Origin: Lactobacillus jensenii DSM 20557
GTDB lineage: Bacteria; Bacillota; Bacilli; Lactobacillales; Lactobacillaceae
Length of the DNA: 60,676 nucleotides
Assembly (NCBI RefSeq): GCF_001436455.1
Contig: NZ_AYYU01000008.1
Coordinates: forward strand, 1-60,676
Reading direction: 5' to 3'
The position numbers and the translations under genes were made by a program. The notes beneath the pieces were generated by a model, which saw only the letters and a program-made list of their open reading frames with translations, did no database searches and was not told where the DNA came from. Positions 36,250 through 45,513 of the stretch are shown here, in pieces (positions within the stretch are counted from its first letter, which is position 1; every line of letters begins with the position of its first letter).

Positions 36250-37149
36250 TTATCCTCTCTTTTTATTAATCAATTTAATTAAAATATTGAATACTAATGA
36301 CATAACTAATAAAACGAATGCTAAACTCCACAAGGCATCATTAGCACTGGTTCCCATAATCGTATTACCCATTCCAGTTGTTAAAACACTAGTTAAAGTA
36401 GCTGCTGGACTCATTAAGTTTTGTGGCATTAAAGCAGCGTTACCAATTACCATTTGAACAGCTAATGCTTCTCCAAAAGCTCTAGTCATTCCGAAAACTA
36501 TTGCTGTTAAAAGACCACCTTTTGCTGATGGGATTACAACCATATGTAACGTTTGCCATCTAGTTGCCCCTAAACCATAACTTGCAGTTCGGAAAGTTTT
36601 AGGAGTAGCACGTAAACTGTCAACCATCATTGAAACCATCGTTGGTAAAATCATCATAAACAAAACTACTACGGCAGCTAAAATTCCAAATCCTGATCCA
36701 CCAAAAATACTTCTTAAAACAGGAGTAACTAAAATTAATCCAGCAAAACCATAGACAACTGATGGTACTCCAACTAGTAATTCAATTATTGGTTGTAAAA
36801 TTTTACCAAACCATTTTGGAAAAATTTCGTTAATTGCTAAAGCGATAATTAAAGCAAAAGGAGCTGCAATTAAACCAGCAAGTAATGTTACTACAAACGA
36901 AGTTACAATCATTGGTAAAGCACCAAAACTATTGTGACTGGGTTCCCAATTACTACTTGTTAAAAATTGCCAAACATTAGCATGATCTTTAAAAAATAAA
37001 GCTAATCCCTTTCCAGTTAAGAAAAAGATAATACTAATAACTACTAGCCCAATTAAGGCAATAGAACCATATGATATTGTCTTTCCCCATTTTTCTTCAT
37101 AACTTTCTTTTGATGGAGATAATAAAAGATGCTTTTTATTTTGCTTCAT
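36250..37149 (-). CDS. pstC: Phosphate ABC transporter permease PstC
   Basis: 299 residues if started at the ATG at 37149 (a GTG one codon earlier is also possible). Six helices; the EAA loop is ASYGLGATRWQTLHMVVIPSA. Four bases after the pstS stop. Membrane channel subunit with PstA. Confidence 0.93.
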   Translation of the reverse strand: MKQNKKHLLLSPSKESYEEKWGKTISYGSIALIGLVVISIIFFLTGKGLALFFKDHANVWQFLTSSNWEPSHNSFGALPMIVTSFVVTLLAGLIAAPFALIIALAINEIFPKWFGKILQPIIELLVGVPSVVYGFAGLILVTPVLRSIFGGSGFGILAAVVVLFMMILPTMVSMMVDSLRATPKTFRTASYGLGATRWQTLHMVVIPSAKGGLLTAIVFGMTRAFGEALAVQMVIGNAALMPQNLMSPAATLTSVLTTGMGNTIMGTSANDALWSLAFVLLVMSLVFNILIKLINKKRG

Positions 37150-37153
37150 CACG

Positions 37154-38020
37154 TTACTTCTTTCTAACTACGCCATTAATATCGCGAACTACTTTCATAT
37201 CATAAATACTTATGTAATGTGCTCGCTTAACCAACGTATTTTGCACTTCTTTTGACTGAATATATTCAATAAATTTAACTGCTGCTGCACTTGCATTCTT
37301 TTGTGTATACATATGCTCATAAGACCATAATTTATATTTATTAGTTTCAACATTTTTACTACTTGCATCAATGCCATCAATAGTTAAGGTCTTTATAGAA
37401 TTATCAATATATGAAGTTGAGACATACGAAATTGCACCAGGAGTTGCTTTAACAATCTGCTTAACTGATCCATTTGAGTCTTGCTCTTGAGCCTTTAAAG
37501 GTTCTTTACCTTTTAAAATCAATTCTTGAAATGCTGCTCTAGTACCTGAGCCACTTGCTCGATTAATAATCGTAATTTCTAAATCAGGTCCCCCTACTTG
37601 CTTCCAGTTAGTAATTGTCCCTAGAAAAATATCACGTAATTGATTAGTGGTTAAGTTCTTAATATTCAATTTCTTGTTTACAATTGGAACTATGGCCGAA
37701 ATAGCTACAATGTGGTCTGTTAATTTCTTAGCATTAATACCTTTTTTACTTTCAGCATATACATCAGAAGATCCGATTTCGACAGTTCCGTTTTGAACTT
37801 GCGATAAGCCCGTACCTGAACCGCCACCTTGAACAATTAAATTAATTACAGGATTCTTTTTCAAAAAGCCTGCCGCAGCACTTTCACTAAGTGGCTGCAA
37901 AGCAGTAGAGCCTACATTGGTTACTTTACTCGTTTGTTTAACTCCATGTGATTCATAATCCCACCAGCAAAAGGCTATTAGGGCAATGAACACGAGGCCA
38001 AAGATTGATTTTTTATTCAT
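37154..38020 (-). CDS. pstS: Phosphate-binding protein PstS
   Basis: 288 residues from the ATG at 38020 (MNKKSIFG) with AGGTGGAGA upstream; a GTG at 38029 lies inside that site. The phosphate-binding loops NVGSTALQPL and NRASGSGTRAAF are clear. The N-terminal hydrophobic segment ends LIAFC, so the possible lipobox has Phe before Cys, which is unusual: it may be lipidated poorly or act as a signal anchor. First gene of the Pst operon, downstream of TTTACA repeats. Confidence 0.93.
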   Translation of the reverse strand: MNKKSIFGLVFIALIAFCWWDYESHGVKQTSKVTNVGSTALQPLSESAAAGFLKKNPVINLIVQGGGSGTGLSQVQNGTVEIGSSDVYAESKKGINAKKLTDHIVAISAIVPIVNKKLNIKNLTTNQLRDIFLGTITNWKQVGGPDLEITIINRASGSGTRAAFQELILKGKEPLKAQEQDSNGSVKQIVKATPGAISYVSTSYIDNSIKTLTIDGIDASSKNVETNKYKLWSYEHMYTQKNASAAAVKFIEYIQSKEVQNTLVKRAHYISIYDMKVVRDINGVVRKK

Positions 38021-38081
38021 CTTCTCCACCTGTTTTCTTGTTATTTTTCTAACTCTTGTGGTACAAATAATAACAAAGGAA

Positions 38082-38120
38082 TGTAAATGTAAAGTTTTTC
38101 TTATGTAAAGGCTTTGTAAA
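38082..38120 (-). promoter_or_regulatory. Pho-box-like TTTACA repeat array upstream of pstS
   Basis: Read toward pstS, TTTACA occurs four times: 38120-38115, 38109-38104, 38093-38088 and 38087-38082. The first two are 11 bases apart and the last is 22 from the second, close to one-turn phasing. B. subtilis PhoP binds TT(A/T/C)ACA-type repeats about 11 bases apart, so this is probably the phosphate-starvation operator. It lies in the divergent region shared with the regulator gene. Confidence 0.7.
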
Positions 38121-38134
38121 TTTTTGAGGAAAAA

Positions 38135-38845
38135 ATGACAAATAGATTCTTAATTTTATCTCAAAACCCGGATTTAACTACTAAAATAGAACAACTAATA
38201 AAAAAGAAAAGAGAGAATTATCGACACTTAACTACACCGACATCATTAGTTGTTGCATTAAATGACGAAAACTATTCTGGAATCTTTTGGGATATTACCA
38301 AATCCAACTTAGACACAACACTTGCAACATTATTATTAATTCGTAATCAGGTCGCTGGCCCCATTATTATTTTTACAAACAGCCATTCTGATCGAACGCT
38401 AGATAAGCTTTATAAGGCAAAAGTCGACTTTGTAGCCGGTTTAGAAATTAACGAGAAATTGTTATTAAGAATTTTTGAGCAGCGATTATGGAGCTATTCT
38501 TACAAAATTCACACTCAAGAAAAGAAATTAACTAATAGAGCAGATGAAGAAATAATTGAAACTGGAAGCATAAAAATTAACATTGGAAAATATTCGGTTT
38601 TTAAAGATAACGAACCTGTTGTATTAACCCCAAAAGAATTTCAATTACTTGCTTATTTAGCCCAAAATAAAGGTAATGTTATCAGCCGTGAACAATTACT
38701 GCAGAAGATTTGGGGCTATGATTTACTAGGTTCTTCAAGAATTGTAGATATTCATATATCTCATTTACGAGATAAATTAGAAAACGATTCAACTCATCCA
38801 GAGCATATTTTAACCAAAAGAGGTTTTGGATATTGTTTTATATAA
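38135..38845 (+). CDS. Atypical OmpR/PhoB-family response regulator
   Basis: 236 residues. The C-terminal winged helix (about 145-236: LTPKEFQLLAYLAQNKG, IVDIHISHLRDKL, RGFGYCF) is standard. The receiver domain is degenerate: the acidic pair is Ser9-Gln10, the conserved Lys is replaced (FVAGLE in place of a VTKPF-like strand), though Asp53 and Thr81 remain. No histidine kinase gene is adjacent. Divergent from pstS, so it is the likely regulator of the Pst operon. It may work without normal phosphorylation. Confidence 0.88.
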   Translation: MTNRFLILSQNPDLTTKIEQLIKKKRENYRHLTTPTSLVVALNDENYSGIFWDITKSNLDTTLATLLLIRNQVAGPIIIFTNSHSDRTLDKLYKAKVDFVAGLEINEKLLLRIFEQRLWSYSYKIHTQEKKLTNRADEEIIETGSIKINIGKYSVFKDNEPVVLTPKEFQLLAYLAQNKGNVISREQLLQKIWGYDLLGSSRIVDIHISHLRDKLENDSTHPEHILTKRGFGYCFI

Positions 38846-38890
38846 GTCGAACTTTTTAATAGCTTGTTTTTAATTTTGTAAGTCTTTAAG

Positions 38891-38919
38891 TTGACAAAAA
38901 GCTTTTTTCTTTGTATCCT
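38891..38919 (+). promoter_or_regulatory. Promoter of the uracil permease gene
   Basis: Consensus TTGACA (38891-38896), a 17-base spacer, TATCCT (38914-38919). Transcription should start near 38926, leaving a leader of about 100 bases. Confidence 0.8.
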
Positions 38920-38937
38920 AGTCAAGATGAATTTTTA

Positions 38938-39008
38938 CATCCAGGCCACTCGGGCCTGCAGGTGCTATTTTTAGTCCTTGGGCCCAGGCCTTAGGACTTT
39001 TATTTTCT
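38938..39008 (+). promoter_or_regulatory. Transcription attenuator in the uracil permease leader
   Basis: Hairpin 1: CAGGCC (38942-38947) with GGCCTG (38953-38958), loop ACTCG, extended below by CATC/GGTG with a CA bulge. Hairpin 2: AGTCCTTGGGC with GCCTTAGGACT (38973-38983, 38988-38998), one mismatch, followed by TTTTATTTT, a terminator. The 3' arm of hairpin 1 (GGGCCTG, 38952-38958) can instead pair with CAGGCCT (38985-38991) of hairpin 2. This is the anti-antiterminator/antiterminator/terminator logic of PyrR leaders, but I do not see a clear PyrR box. Confidence 0.6.
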
Positions 39009-39028
39009 AAAATAGAAAGGTTTGCAAA

Positions 39029-40291
39029 ATGGCACAAGATGTTGTTCTCGATGTAGAAGAAAAGCCTAGTTTTGGTCAATGGATTGGACTAAGCATGCAG
39101 CACATGTTTTCCATGTTTGGCTCAACTGTATTAGTTCCTATCCTAGTAGGATTAGATCCAAGTATTGCCCTATTTTCATCTGGTGTAGGTACCTTGCTTC
39201 ACCTCTTGATTACGCACCATAAAATCCCCGCATATATGGGATCTAGTTTTGCCTTCATTACACCAATGATTGCATTAATGAAGACAGCTGGTTATCCTGC
39301 AATTGCACAAGGGGTTATTGCCAGTGGGTTAGTATATTTGATTGTTGCTTTAATTGTCGCTTTTGCCGGAAGTGACTGGATTGATCGAATTTTACCTCCG
39401 ATTGTTGTCGGACCAATTGTAATGGTTATCGGCTTGTCACTTGCTGGAACAGCTGCAACTGATGCAACAATGAATAATAGCAAGTATGACTTACGCTATT
39501 TTGCAGTTGCAATGTTGACTTTGCTAGTTACTATCATCTTCAATATGTACTTCAAGGGTTTTTGGGGATTAATTCCAATTTTACTTGGAATTGTTAGTGG
39601 CTATATCATTGCTTGCCTATTTGGAATTGTCGATTTTTCAAAAGTAATGAGTGCAAGTTGGATTTCCATGCCAAAATTTGAAATTCCTTTTGTTTCATAT
39701 TCACCTAAGATGTATTGGGGAGCCATTTTGAGTATGGCACCGATTGCCTTTGTAACAATGACTGAGCATATGGGTCACATCATGGTATTAAACGAGTTAA
39801 CTGGCCGAGACTTTTTTAAAGATCCTGGTCTTAAAAAGACATTAGCCGGCGATGGCGCCGCTAGCATCGCAGCTGGTTTATTAGGTGGTCCAAGTGTAAC
39901 AAGTTATGGTGAAAATATCGGAGTAATGGCCATTACCCGCGTGCATAGTGTCTATGTTTTAATGGGAGCTGCCGTTTTTGCAATTCTCTTTAGTTTTGTT
40001 GGTAAGTTAAGTGCTTTAATTGAATCAATTCCTAGTCCAGTTATTGGTGGAATTAGCTTTTTATTATTCGGAGTAATCGCTGCTAGCGGACTAAAAGTGA
40101 TTGTTGAAAGAAAGATTGACTTCAATAAAAAACGTAATTTAATGATTGCATCAGTTATTTTAGTTATTGGAATTGGTAATGCCTACCTTCAATTAGGTGA
40201 TTTTCAATTTTCTGGTGTAGCTGTAGCAACTATCTTGGGGATTATTTTGAATTTAGTCTTGCCTCAAGAAGCAGCAAGTGAAAAAGAATAA
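39029..40291 (+). CDS. uraA: Uracil permease (NCS2/UraA family)
   Basis: 420 residues with about 14 hydrophobic segments. TM8-10 carry the family motifs AFVTMTEHMGHI (with the substrate-binding Glu) and GGPSVTSYGENIGVMAITRV, closer to uracil permeases (GENIGVMA) than to xanthine permeases. Imports uracil with protons. Start ATG behind GAAAGG. Preceded by a leader attenuator, consistent with control by pyrimidine supply. Xanthine or another base cannot be fully excluded. Confidence 0.88.
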   Translation: MAQDVVLDVEEKPSFGQWIGLSMQHMFSMFGSTVLVPILVGLDPSIALFSSGVGTLLHLLITHHKIPAYMGSSFAFITPMIALMKTAGYPAIAQGVIASGLVYLIVALIVAFAGSDWIDRILPPIVVGPIVMVIGLSLAGTAATDATMNNSKYDLRYFAVAMLTLLVTIIFNMYFKGFWGLIPILLGIVSGYIIACLFGIVDFSKVMSASWISMPKFEIPFVSYSPKMYWGAILSMAPIAFVTMTEHMGHIMVLNELTGRDFFKDPGLKKTLAGDGAASIAAGLLGGPSVTSYGENIGVMAITRVHSVYVLMGAAVFAILFSFVGKLSALIESIPSPVIGGISFLLFGVIAASGLKVIVERKIDFNKKRNLMIASVILVIGIGNAYLQLGDFQFSGVAVATILGIILNLVLPQEAASEKE

Positions 40292-40346
40292 AGTTCATTT
40301 AGATTTTCATAGTTAATTATTTTTCAGATGCCAATATCAAATTATC

Positions 40347-40376
40347 AAGGTCTGCTTAACCCAAGCAGGCCTTTTT
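40347..40376 (+). terminator. Terminator of the uracil permease gene
   Basis: AAGGTCTGCTT pairs with AAGCAGGCCTT (one G-T pair), followed by TTT. Lies between uraA and the glutamate symporter gene. Confidence 0.75.
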
Positions 40377-40421
40377 ATGATAGAGTTATTACTGTTGAAT
40401 TATTTTTCTGGAGGAAAAACT

Positions 40422-41687
40422 ATGAAGCATTCACGAGTTCCACGTATTAGCCTTGGAACACAAATTATCATTGGATTGGTTCTAGGAATCATTGTTGGAG
40501 CCGCTACTTATCATAATCAGGTAGCAATCTCCACTATGTCTGGTTTAGGAACTATCTTTTTACGCTTAATTCAGATGATTGTTATGCCAATTGTGGTTTC
40601 ATGTTTAACAGTCGGAATTGCTAATATTGGCGACTTACGTAAGTTGGGACGAATTGGTGGTAAAACGCTACTATACTTTGAAGTTTTAACTACTATTGCA
40701 ATTATTTTAGGTTTAGTAGTTGCTAACATAACGCGTCCTGGTGATTTTATTAACATCCATTCCCTGCAAGGTGGCGATATTTCTAAATATCTTGCTACTG
40801 CCAAAACAGCCTCTAAAACTGGTATCTGGGATACAATTTTTGCAGTTATTCCAACTAATATTTTTAAATCTATGTCTGAAGGCGACATGATGCCTGTCAT
40901 CTTTTTCAGTGTTTTCTTTGGATTAGGTATTGCAGCAATTGGTGAAAAAGGAAAAATTATCACCCAATTTTTGAATGCCGTTAGTGTCGTTATGTTTAGA
41001 GTAACCAACTGGGTTATGAAGTTTGCCCCACTTGGAGTATTCGGTTTAATTGGAATGACCATTGCTCAAATGGGCTTGTCTGCACTACTGCCATTAGGTT
41101 ACTTTATTTTAGTTGCCTATCTAACTATGATTTTCTTCTGTATTGTTATTTTGGGAATAGTGGCTTATCTCTTTAAACTTGACTACTGGAAAACAATGAA
41201 GAAGATTTGGCCAGAGATTTTGCTTGCCTTCTCTACCGCTAGTTCAGAAGCAACTTTACCGCGCTTAATGAAGAAAATGCAAGATATGGGTGTAGAAAAA
41301 GGTGTTGCCAGCTTTGTTATTCCAACAGGTTATACTTTTAACCTAGATGGTAGCGCAATCTATCAAAGCTTAGCAGCGATTTTCCTAGCTCAAGCATATG
41401 GACTTCACTTAACTTGGGAACATCAATTTACTTTATTAGTTGTGTTAATGATTACTTCTAAAGGAATGGCTGGTGTTCCAGGTGCATCATTTGTTGTTTT
41501 ATTAGCCAGTGTAGCGACAATCGGAGTTCCAATTGCTGGATTGACCTTTATTGCTGGAATTGACCGCTTCGTTGATATGGGAAGAACCAGTGTAAATGTA
41601 GTTGGTAATACCTTTGCCAGCTTGGTTATTGGTGAAAGTGAAAAAGCACTTAATCGAGAAAAATACGAAAAATATCTAAATCAATAA
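40422..41687 (+). CDS. Dicarboxylate/amino acid:cation symporter (GltP type)
   Basis: 421 residues from the ATG at 40422 (MKHSRVPR) behind CTGGAGGAAAA; an earlier ATG at 40377 lies within the preceding terminator. Family motifs: the serine-rich reentrant loop FSTASSEATLPRLM and the TM7 motif NLDGSAIYQ (NMDGT-type), then GVPGASFVVL. Imports glutamate or aspartate (possibly C4-dicarboxylates) with protons or sodium. Confidence 0.92.
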   Translation: MKHSRVPRISLGTQIIIGLVLGIIVGAATYHNQVAISTMSGLGTIFLRLIQMIVMPIVVSCLTVGIANIGDLRKLGRIGGKTLLYFEVLTTIAIILGLVVANITRPGDFINIHSLQGGDISKYLATAKTASKTGIWDTIFAVIPTNIFKSMSEGDMMPVIFFSVFFGLGIAAIGEKGKIITQFLNAVSVVMFRVTNWVMKFAPLGVFGLIGMTIAQMGLSALLPLGYFILVAYLTMIFFCIVILGIVAYLFKLDYWKTMKKIWPEILLAFSTASSEATLPRLMKKMQDMGVEKGVASFVIPTGYTFNLDGSAIYQSLAAIFLAQAYGLHLTWEHQFTLLVVLMITSKGMAGVPGASFVVLLASVATIGVPIAGLTFIAGIDRFVDMGRTSVNVVGNTFASLVIGESEKALNREKYEKYLNQ

Positions 41688-41725
41688 AAAAAGCCTCGAA
41701 TCCACAAATGGACTTCGAGGCTTTT
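41688..41725. terminator. Bidirectional terminator
   Basis: AAAAGCCTCGAA with TTCGAGGCTTTT plus inner pairs TCC/GGA. Between the convergent symporter and deaminase genes. Confidence 0.88.
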
Positions 41726-41734
41726 GTATGAAAA

Positions 41735-42748
41735 TTAATTTTCTTCAAAATAGCGATCAAGTTCTTCTAAGTAAAATTGCTTTTGCTCTTCACTAATCCA
41801 GCTCATCTTAAATGAGTTAGCAGCTAAAGCCTTTACTTCGTCAGCACTCAAATTATACTTTTCAACCTCAGCTTCATAATTATCTGTAATGTATCCACCG
41901 AAATATGCTGGGTCATCACTGTTTAAGCAGACACGCACGCCCTGTTCAAGCAGGTACTTAACTTCATTTCCTTTCAAGTCAGGACTTAAAAAGCCATTAG
42001 AAAGTGGACAACTAGTAAAGCCAACTTTTTGCTTAGCAGCAAAAGCAACTAAATTTTCATTTTCGACAATATTAGTTCCATGATCGATTCGTTCAGCATT
42101 AATTACTTCAAGCAAGTCTTTAATATGCACAATTGAATCTACTTGATCAACATCAGCGTGAGCAGTTATATGAAAGCCTGCTTCACCTGCCTTAGCAAAT
42201 TGATAATAAAATTTCATTGGTGGATTATTGTGTTCATCAGAGTCAAGTCCAATCCCTAATATCTTATCTTGATGTTGCAGGGCTTTTTCGAGAGTTTTTT
42301 GGGCGTTATTTCTTGAATAATCACGTAAAAAGCACATTACCAAATGTGCATCAACATTTAACGCCCTGGCATCAACTGTTGCTTGGTAAAGCCCATTTAA
42401 AACAGTTTCAAATCTAATACCACGACTTTCGTGAGCTTGCGGATCAAAGAACATCTCAACATGACGAACATTATTTTTAGCGGCTTTTTTAAGATAAGCC
42501 ATTGCCAAATCATAAAAGTCTTGCTTAGTCTGTAAGACTTGCATGGCTTCATAATATACTGCTAAGAAATCGGCTAAATTGTCATATTGCAAAGTTGCCT
42601 TTACTTCTTCAATTGTTTTCTGAGCCAATTCAACATGATTTCTCTCAGCCAATTCTAGTTTCAACTTTGGCTCCAATGTTCCTTCAATATGAACATGTAA
42701 CTCAGCTTTAGGCATTTTCTCTAAAAAATCTCTTGTTAAATCGACCAT
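41735..42748 (-). CDS. Adenine deaminase (adenosine deaminase superfamily)
   Basis: 337 residues. Zinc-site HVH (18-20, AELHVHIEG), HADVD in the middle, and near the C-terminus LNSDDPAYFGGYI. That NSDDPAYFGGY form is characteristic of the adenine deaminase branch (characterised bacterial and fungal enzymes), whereas true adenosine deaminases usually have a TDDP motif with different following residues. So adenine to hypoxanthine plus ammonia is the more likely reaction; hypoxanthine could then go to hpt. Start ATG behind CTGGAGGAT. Divergent from guaB. Confidence 0.8.
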   Translation of the reverse strand: MVDLTRDFLEKMPKAELHVHIEGTLEPKLKLELAERNHVELAQKTIEEVKATLQYDNLADFLAVYYEAMQVLQTKQDFYDLAMAYLKKAAKNNVRHVEMFFDPQAHESRGIRFETVLNGLYQATVDARALNVDAHLVMCFLRDYSRNNAQKTLEKALQHQDKILGIGLDSDEHNNPPMKFYYQFAKAGEAGFHITAHADVDQVDSIVHIKDLLEVINAERIDHGTNIVENENLVAFAAKQKVGFTSCPLSNGFLSPDLKGNEVKYLLEQGVRVCLNSDDPAYFGGYITDNYEAEVEKYNLSADEVKALAANSFKMSWISEEQKQFYLEELDRYFEEN

Positions 42749-42857
42749 TATATCCTCCAGTTGTAAAAATAATTCGGAAAGTTTTGATTAATTGAAAAAG
42801 ATATTAGCACTATCTAATTTTTTATTCAAGTTAAAAGCGAATTATTTTTCTGCTTGA

Positions 42858-44066
<1,209 letters not shown>

Positions 44067-44075
44067 TAAAAAAAG

Positions 44076-44112
44076 AGGTCGCTATAGAACTTTTTATCTA
44101 TAGCGGCTTTTT
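44076..44112 (+). terminator. Terminator after guaB
   Basis: GTCGCTATAGA pairs with TCTATAGCGGC (44078-44088 with 44097-44107), then TTTTTA. The next gene starts 18 bases later, so it may depend on read-through. Confidence 0.8.
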
Positions 44113-44130
44113 ATGGGAAAAGGAGCTTTT

Positions 44131-45450
44131 ATGAATCACGAATCATTTCAAGTAAAAGAATCAGAGCGAACTACTAATAGTTGGGATATGTTTGCGACCT
44201 GGATTGGAGCAAATGCCAACAACGGAACTTGGTTTGTTGGTGGAGTTTTGGCAGCCTGTGGTTTTGCACTAGCTACTAAAATTCTTGTTTTATCTTCTGC
44301 ACTTTCGTATATCTTTTTAAGTTTAGTGGGTTATATCGGATACAAAACTGGCTTATCAACTATGACAATAGCAAGAGCTAGTTTTGGTGAACGTGGTAGT
44401 TATCTTCCTTCATTAGTAAATATTACACAATTTATCGGTTGGACAGCAGTTAACACCTTTATTGCCGCACAATCTGTCAGCTTACTATTAAAAGATCTTT
44501 TGAATATACATAATGAAACCATCGGTTTAACAATCGGAATTATCGTTATGAGTATTTTGCATATTTTAAGTGTGGCAAGTGGATCAAAATCAATTCAACT
44601 AATTGAGCGTATCGGAGTTGCCTTAGTATTTATCTTTGTAATTTGGGAATCAATTGCAGTATTCAAGGCGGTATCGCTCAATCAAATTATCTCTTGGAAA
44701 GTCCCTAATTCAAGCAAAATGGCCTTAGGAAACGCAATTGATTATGTAGCAGCCTTTAATTTAGCTTGGGTTACAGCTGGAGCTGATTTCACTCGCTTTA
44801 CTAAGAAAAAGCATAATTCAACTATTGCACCATTTTTAGGAGCATTAACTGGGGTGATTTGGTTTGCAATAATTGGTTTAATTTCAACTATTAGCATTGC
44901 AATTACTTCTGGTGTATACAATGCCAATAATTCAGATCCTTCAACAATCGCAAGTAAGTTAGGACTAGGAATTGTTGCATTATTAGTCATAATCTTAACT
45001 TCAATGACAGCTAACGCCGTTAATTTATTAGCTGCTGGCTCTGCTCTTTCAAATATCTTTCCTAAAATAAAACTAAAGCACTCACTTTGGATAGTAGTAA
45101 TTGCAGCCACAATTGTGACTTTTATTCCAATGTTTGTCGGCTCTTTCTTAGAAACTTTTGAAAGCTTCCTAGATTACGTTGGAATGGTCCTAGGCCCAAT
45201 CGTCGCTATCATTTGTACTGATTATTATTTCGTTAAAAAGAAAAATTATGATATTACCCAATTTGGAGAAAAGCTTGGAAAATATTGGTATAAATCTGGT
45301 ATTAATTGGAAGGCAGTTATTGTTTTTATAGCTGGTATCATAGTTTTTGTTCTAGGCAAAAATTTCATCGTATTATCAAATACCGTTGGTATAACTTTTA
45401 TCGACATGCTAATTTGTAGTTTATTATACTTGAGTTTAATGAAAAATTAA
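44131..45450 (+). CDS. NCS1-family cytosine/purine permease (CodB-like)
   Basis: 439 residues from the ATG at 44131 (MNHESFQ) behind AAAAGGAG; an ATG at 44113 includes the ribosome-binding site. Twelve helices; TM1 NSWDMFATWIGANANNGTWFVGG and the later AADFTRF-like GADFTRF are typical of cytosine/purine permeases. Probably imports cytosine or a purine base with protons. It follows guaB after only a terminator, which suggests joint purine/pyrimidine salvage expression. Confidence 0.87.
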   Translation: MNHESFQVKESERTTNSWDMFATWIGANANNGTWFVGGVLAACGFALATKILVLSSALSYIFLSLVGYIGYKTGLSTMTIARASFGERGSYLPSLVNITQFIGWTAVNTFIAAQSVSLLLKDLLNIHNETIGLTIGIIVMSILHILSVASGSKSIQLIERIGVALVFIFVIWESIAVFKAVSLNQIISWKVPNSSKMALGNAIDYVAAFNLAWVTAGADFTRFTKKKHNSTIAPFLGALTGVIWFAIIGLISTISIAITSGVYNANNSDPSTIASKLGLGIVALLVIILTSMTANAVNLLAAGSALSNIFPKIKLKHSLWIVVIAATIVTFIPMFVGSFLETFESFLDYVGMVLGPIVAIICTDYYFVKKKNYDITQFGEKLGKYWYKSGINWKAVIVFIAGIIVFVLGKNFIVLSNTVGITFIDMLICSLLYLSLMKN

Positions 45451-45457
45451 ATTAACT

Positions 45458-45495
45458 AAAAAAGGCACATTTTCTATTGAAAATGTGCCTTTTTG
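45458..45495. terminator. Bidirectional terminator
   Basis: AAAAAAGGCACATTTTC with GAAAATGTGCCTTTTT around TATT. Between convergent permease genes. Confidence 0.88.
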
Positions 45496-45513
45496 CTAAG
45501 TATTTTAAGATAC

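Noticed and set aside
38926-39028. A T-box or preQ1 riboswitch in the uracil permease leader
   Set aside because: No T-box sequence or preQ1 core is visible; the pairing pattern fits an attenuator better.
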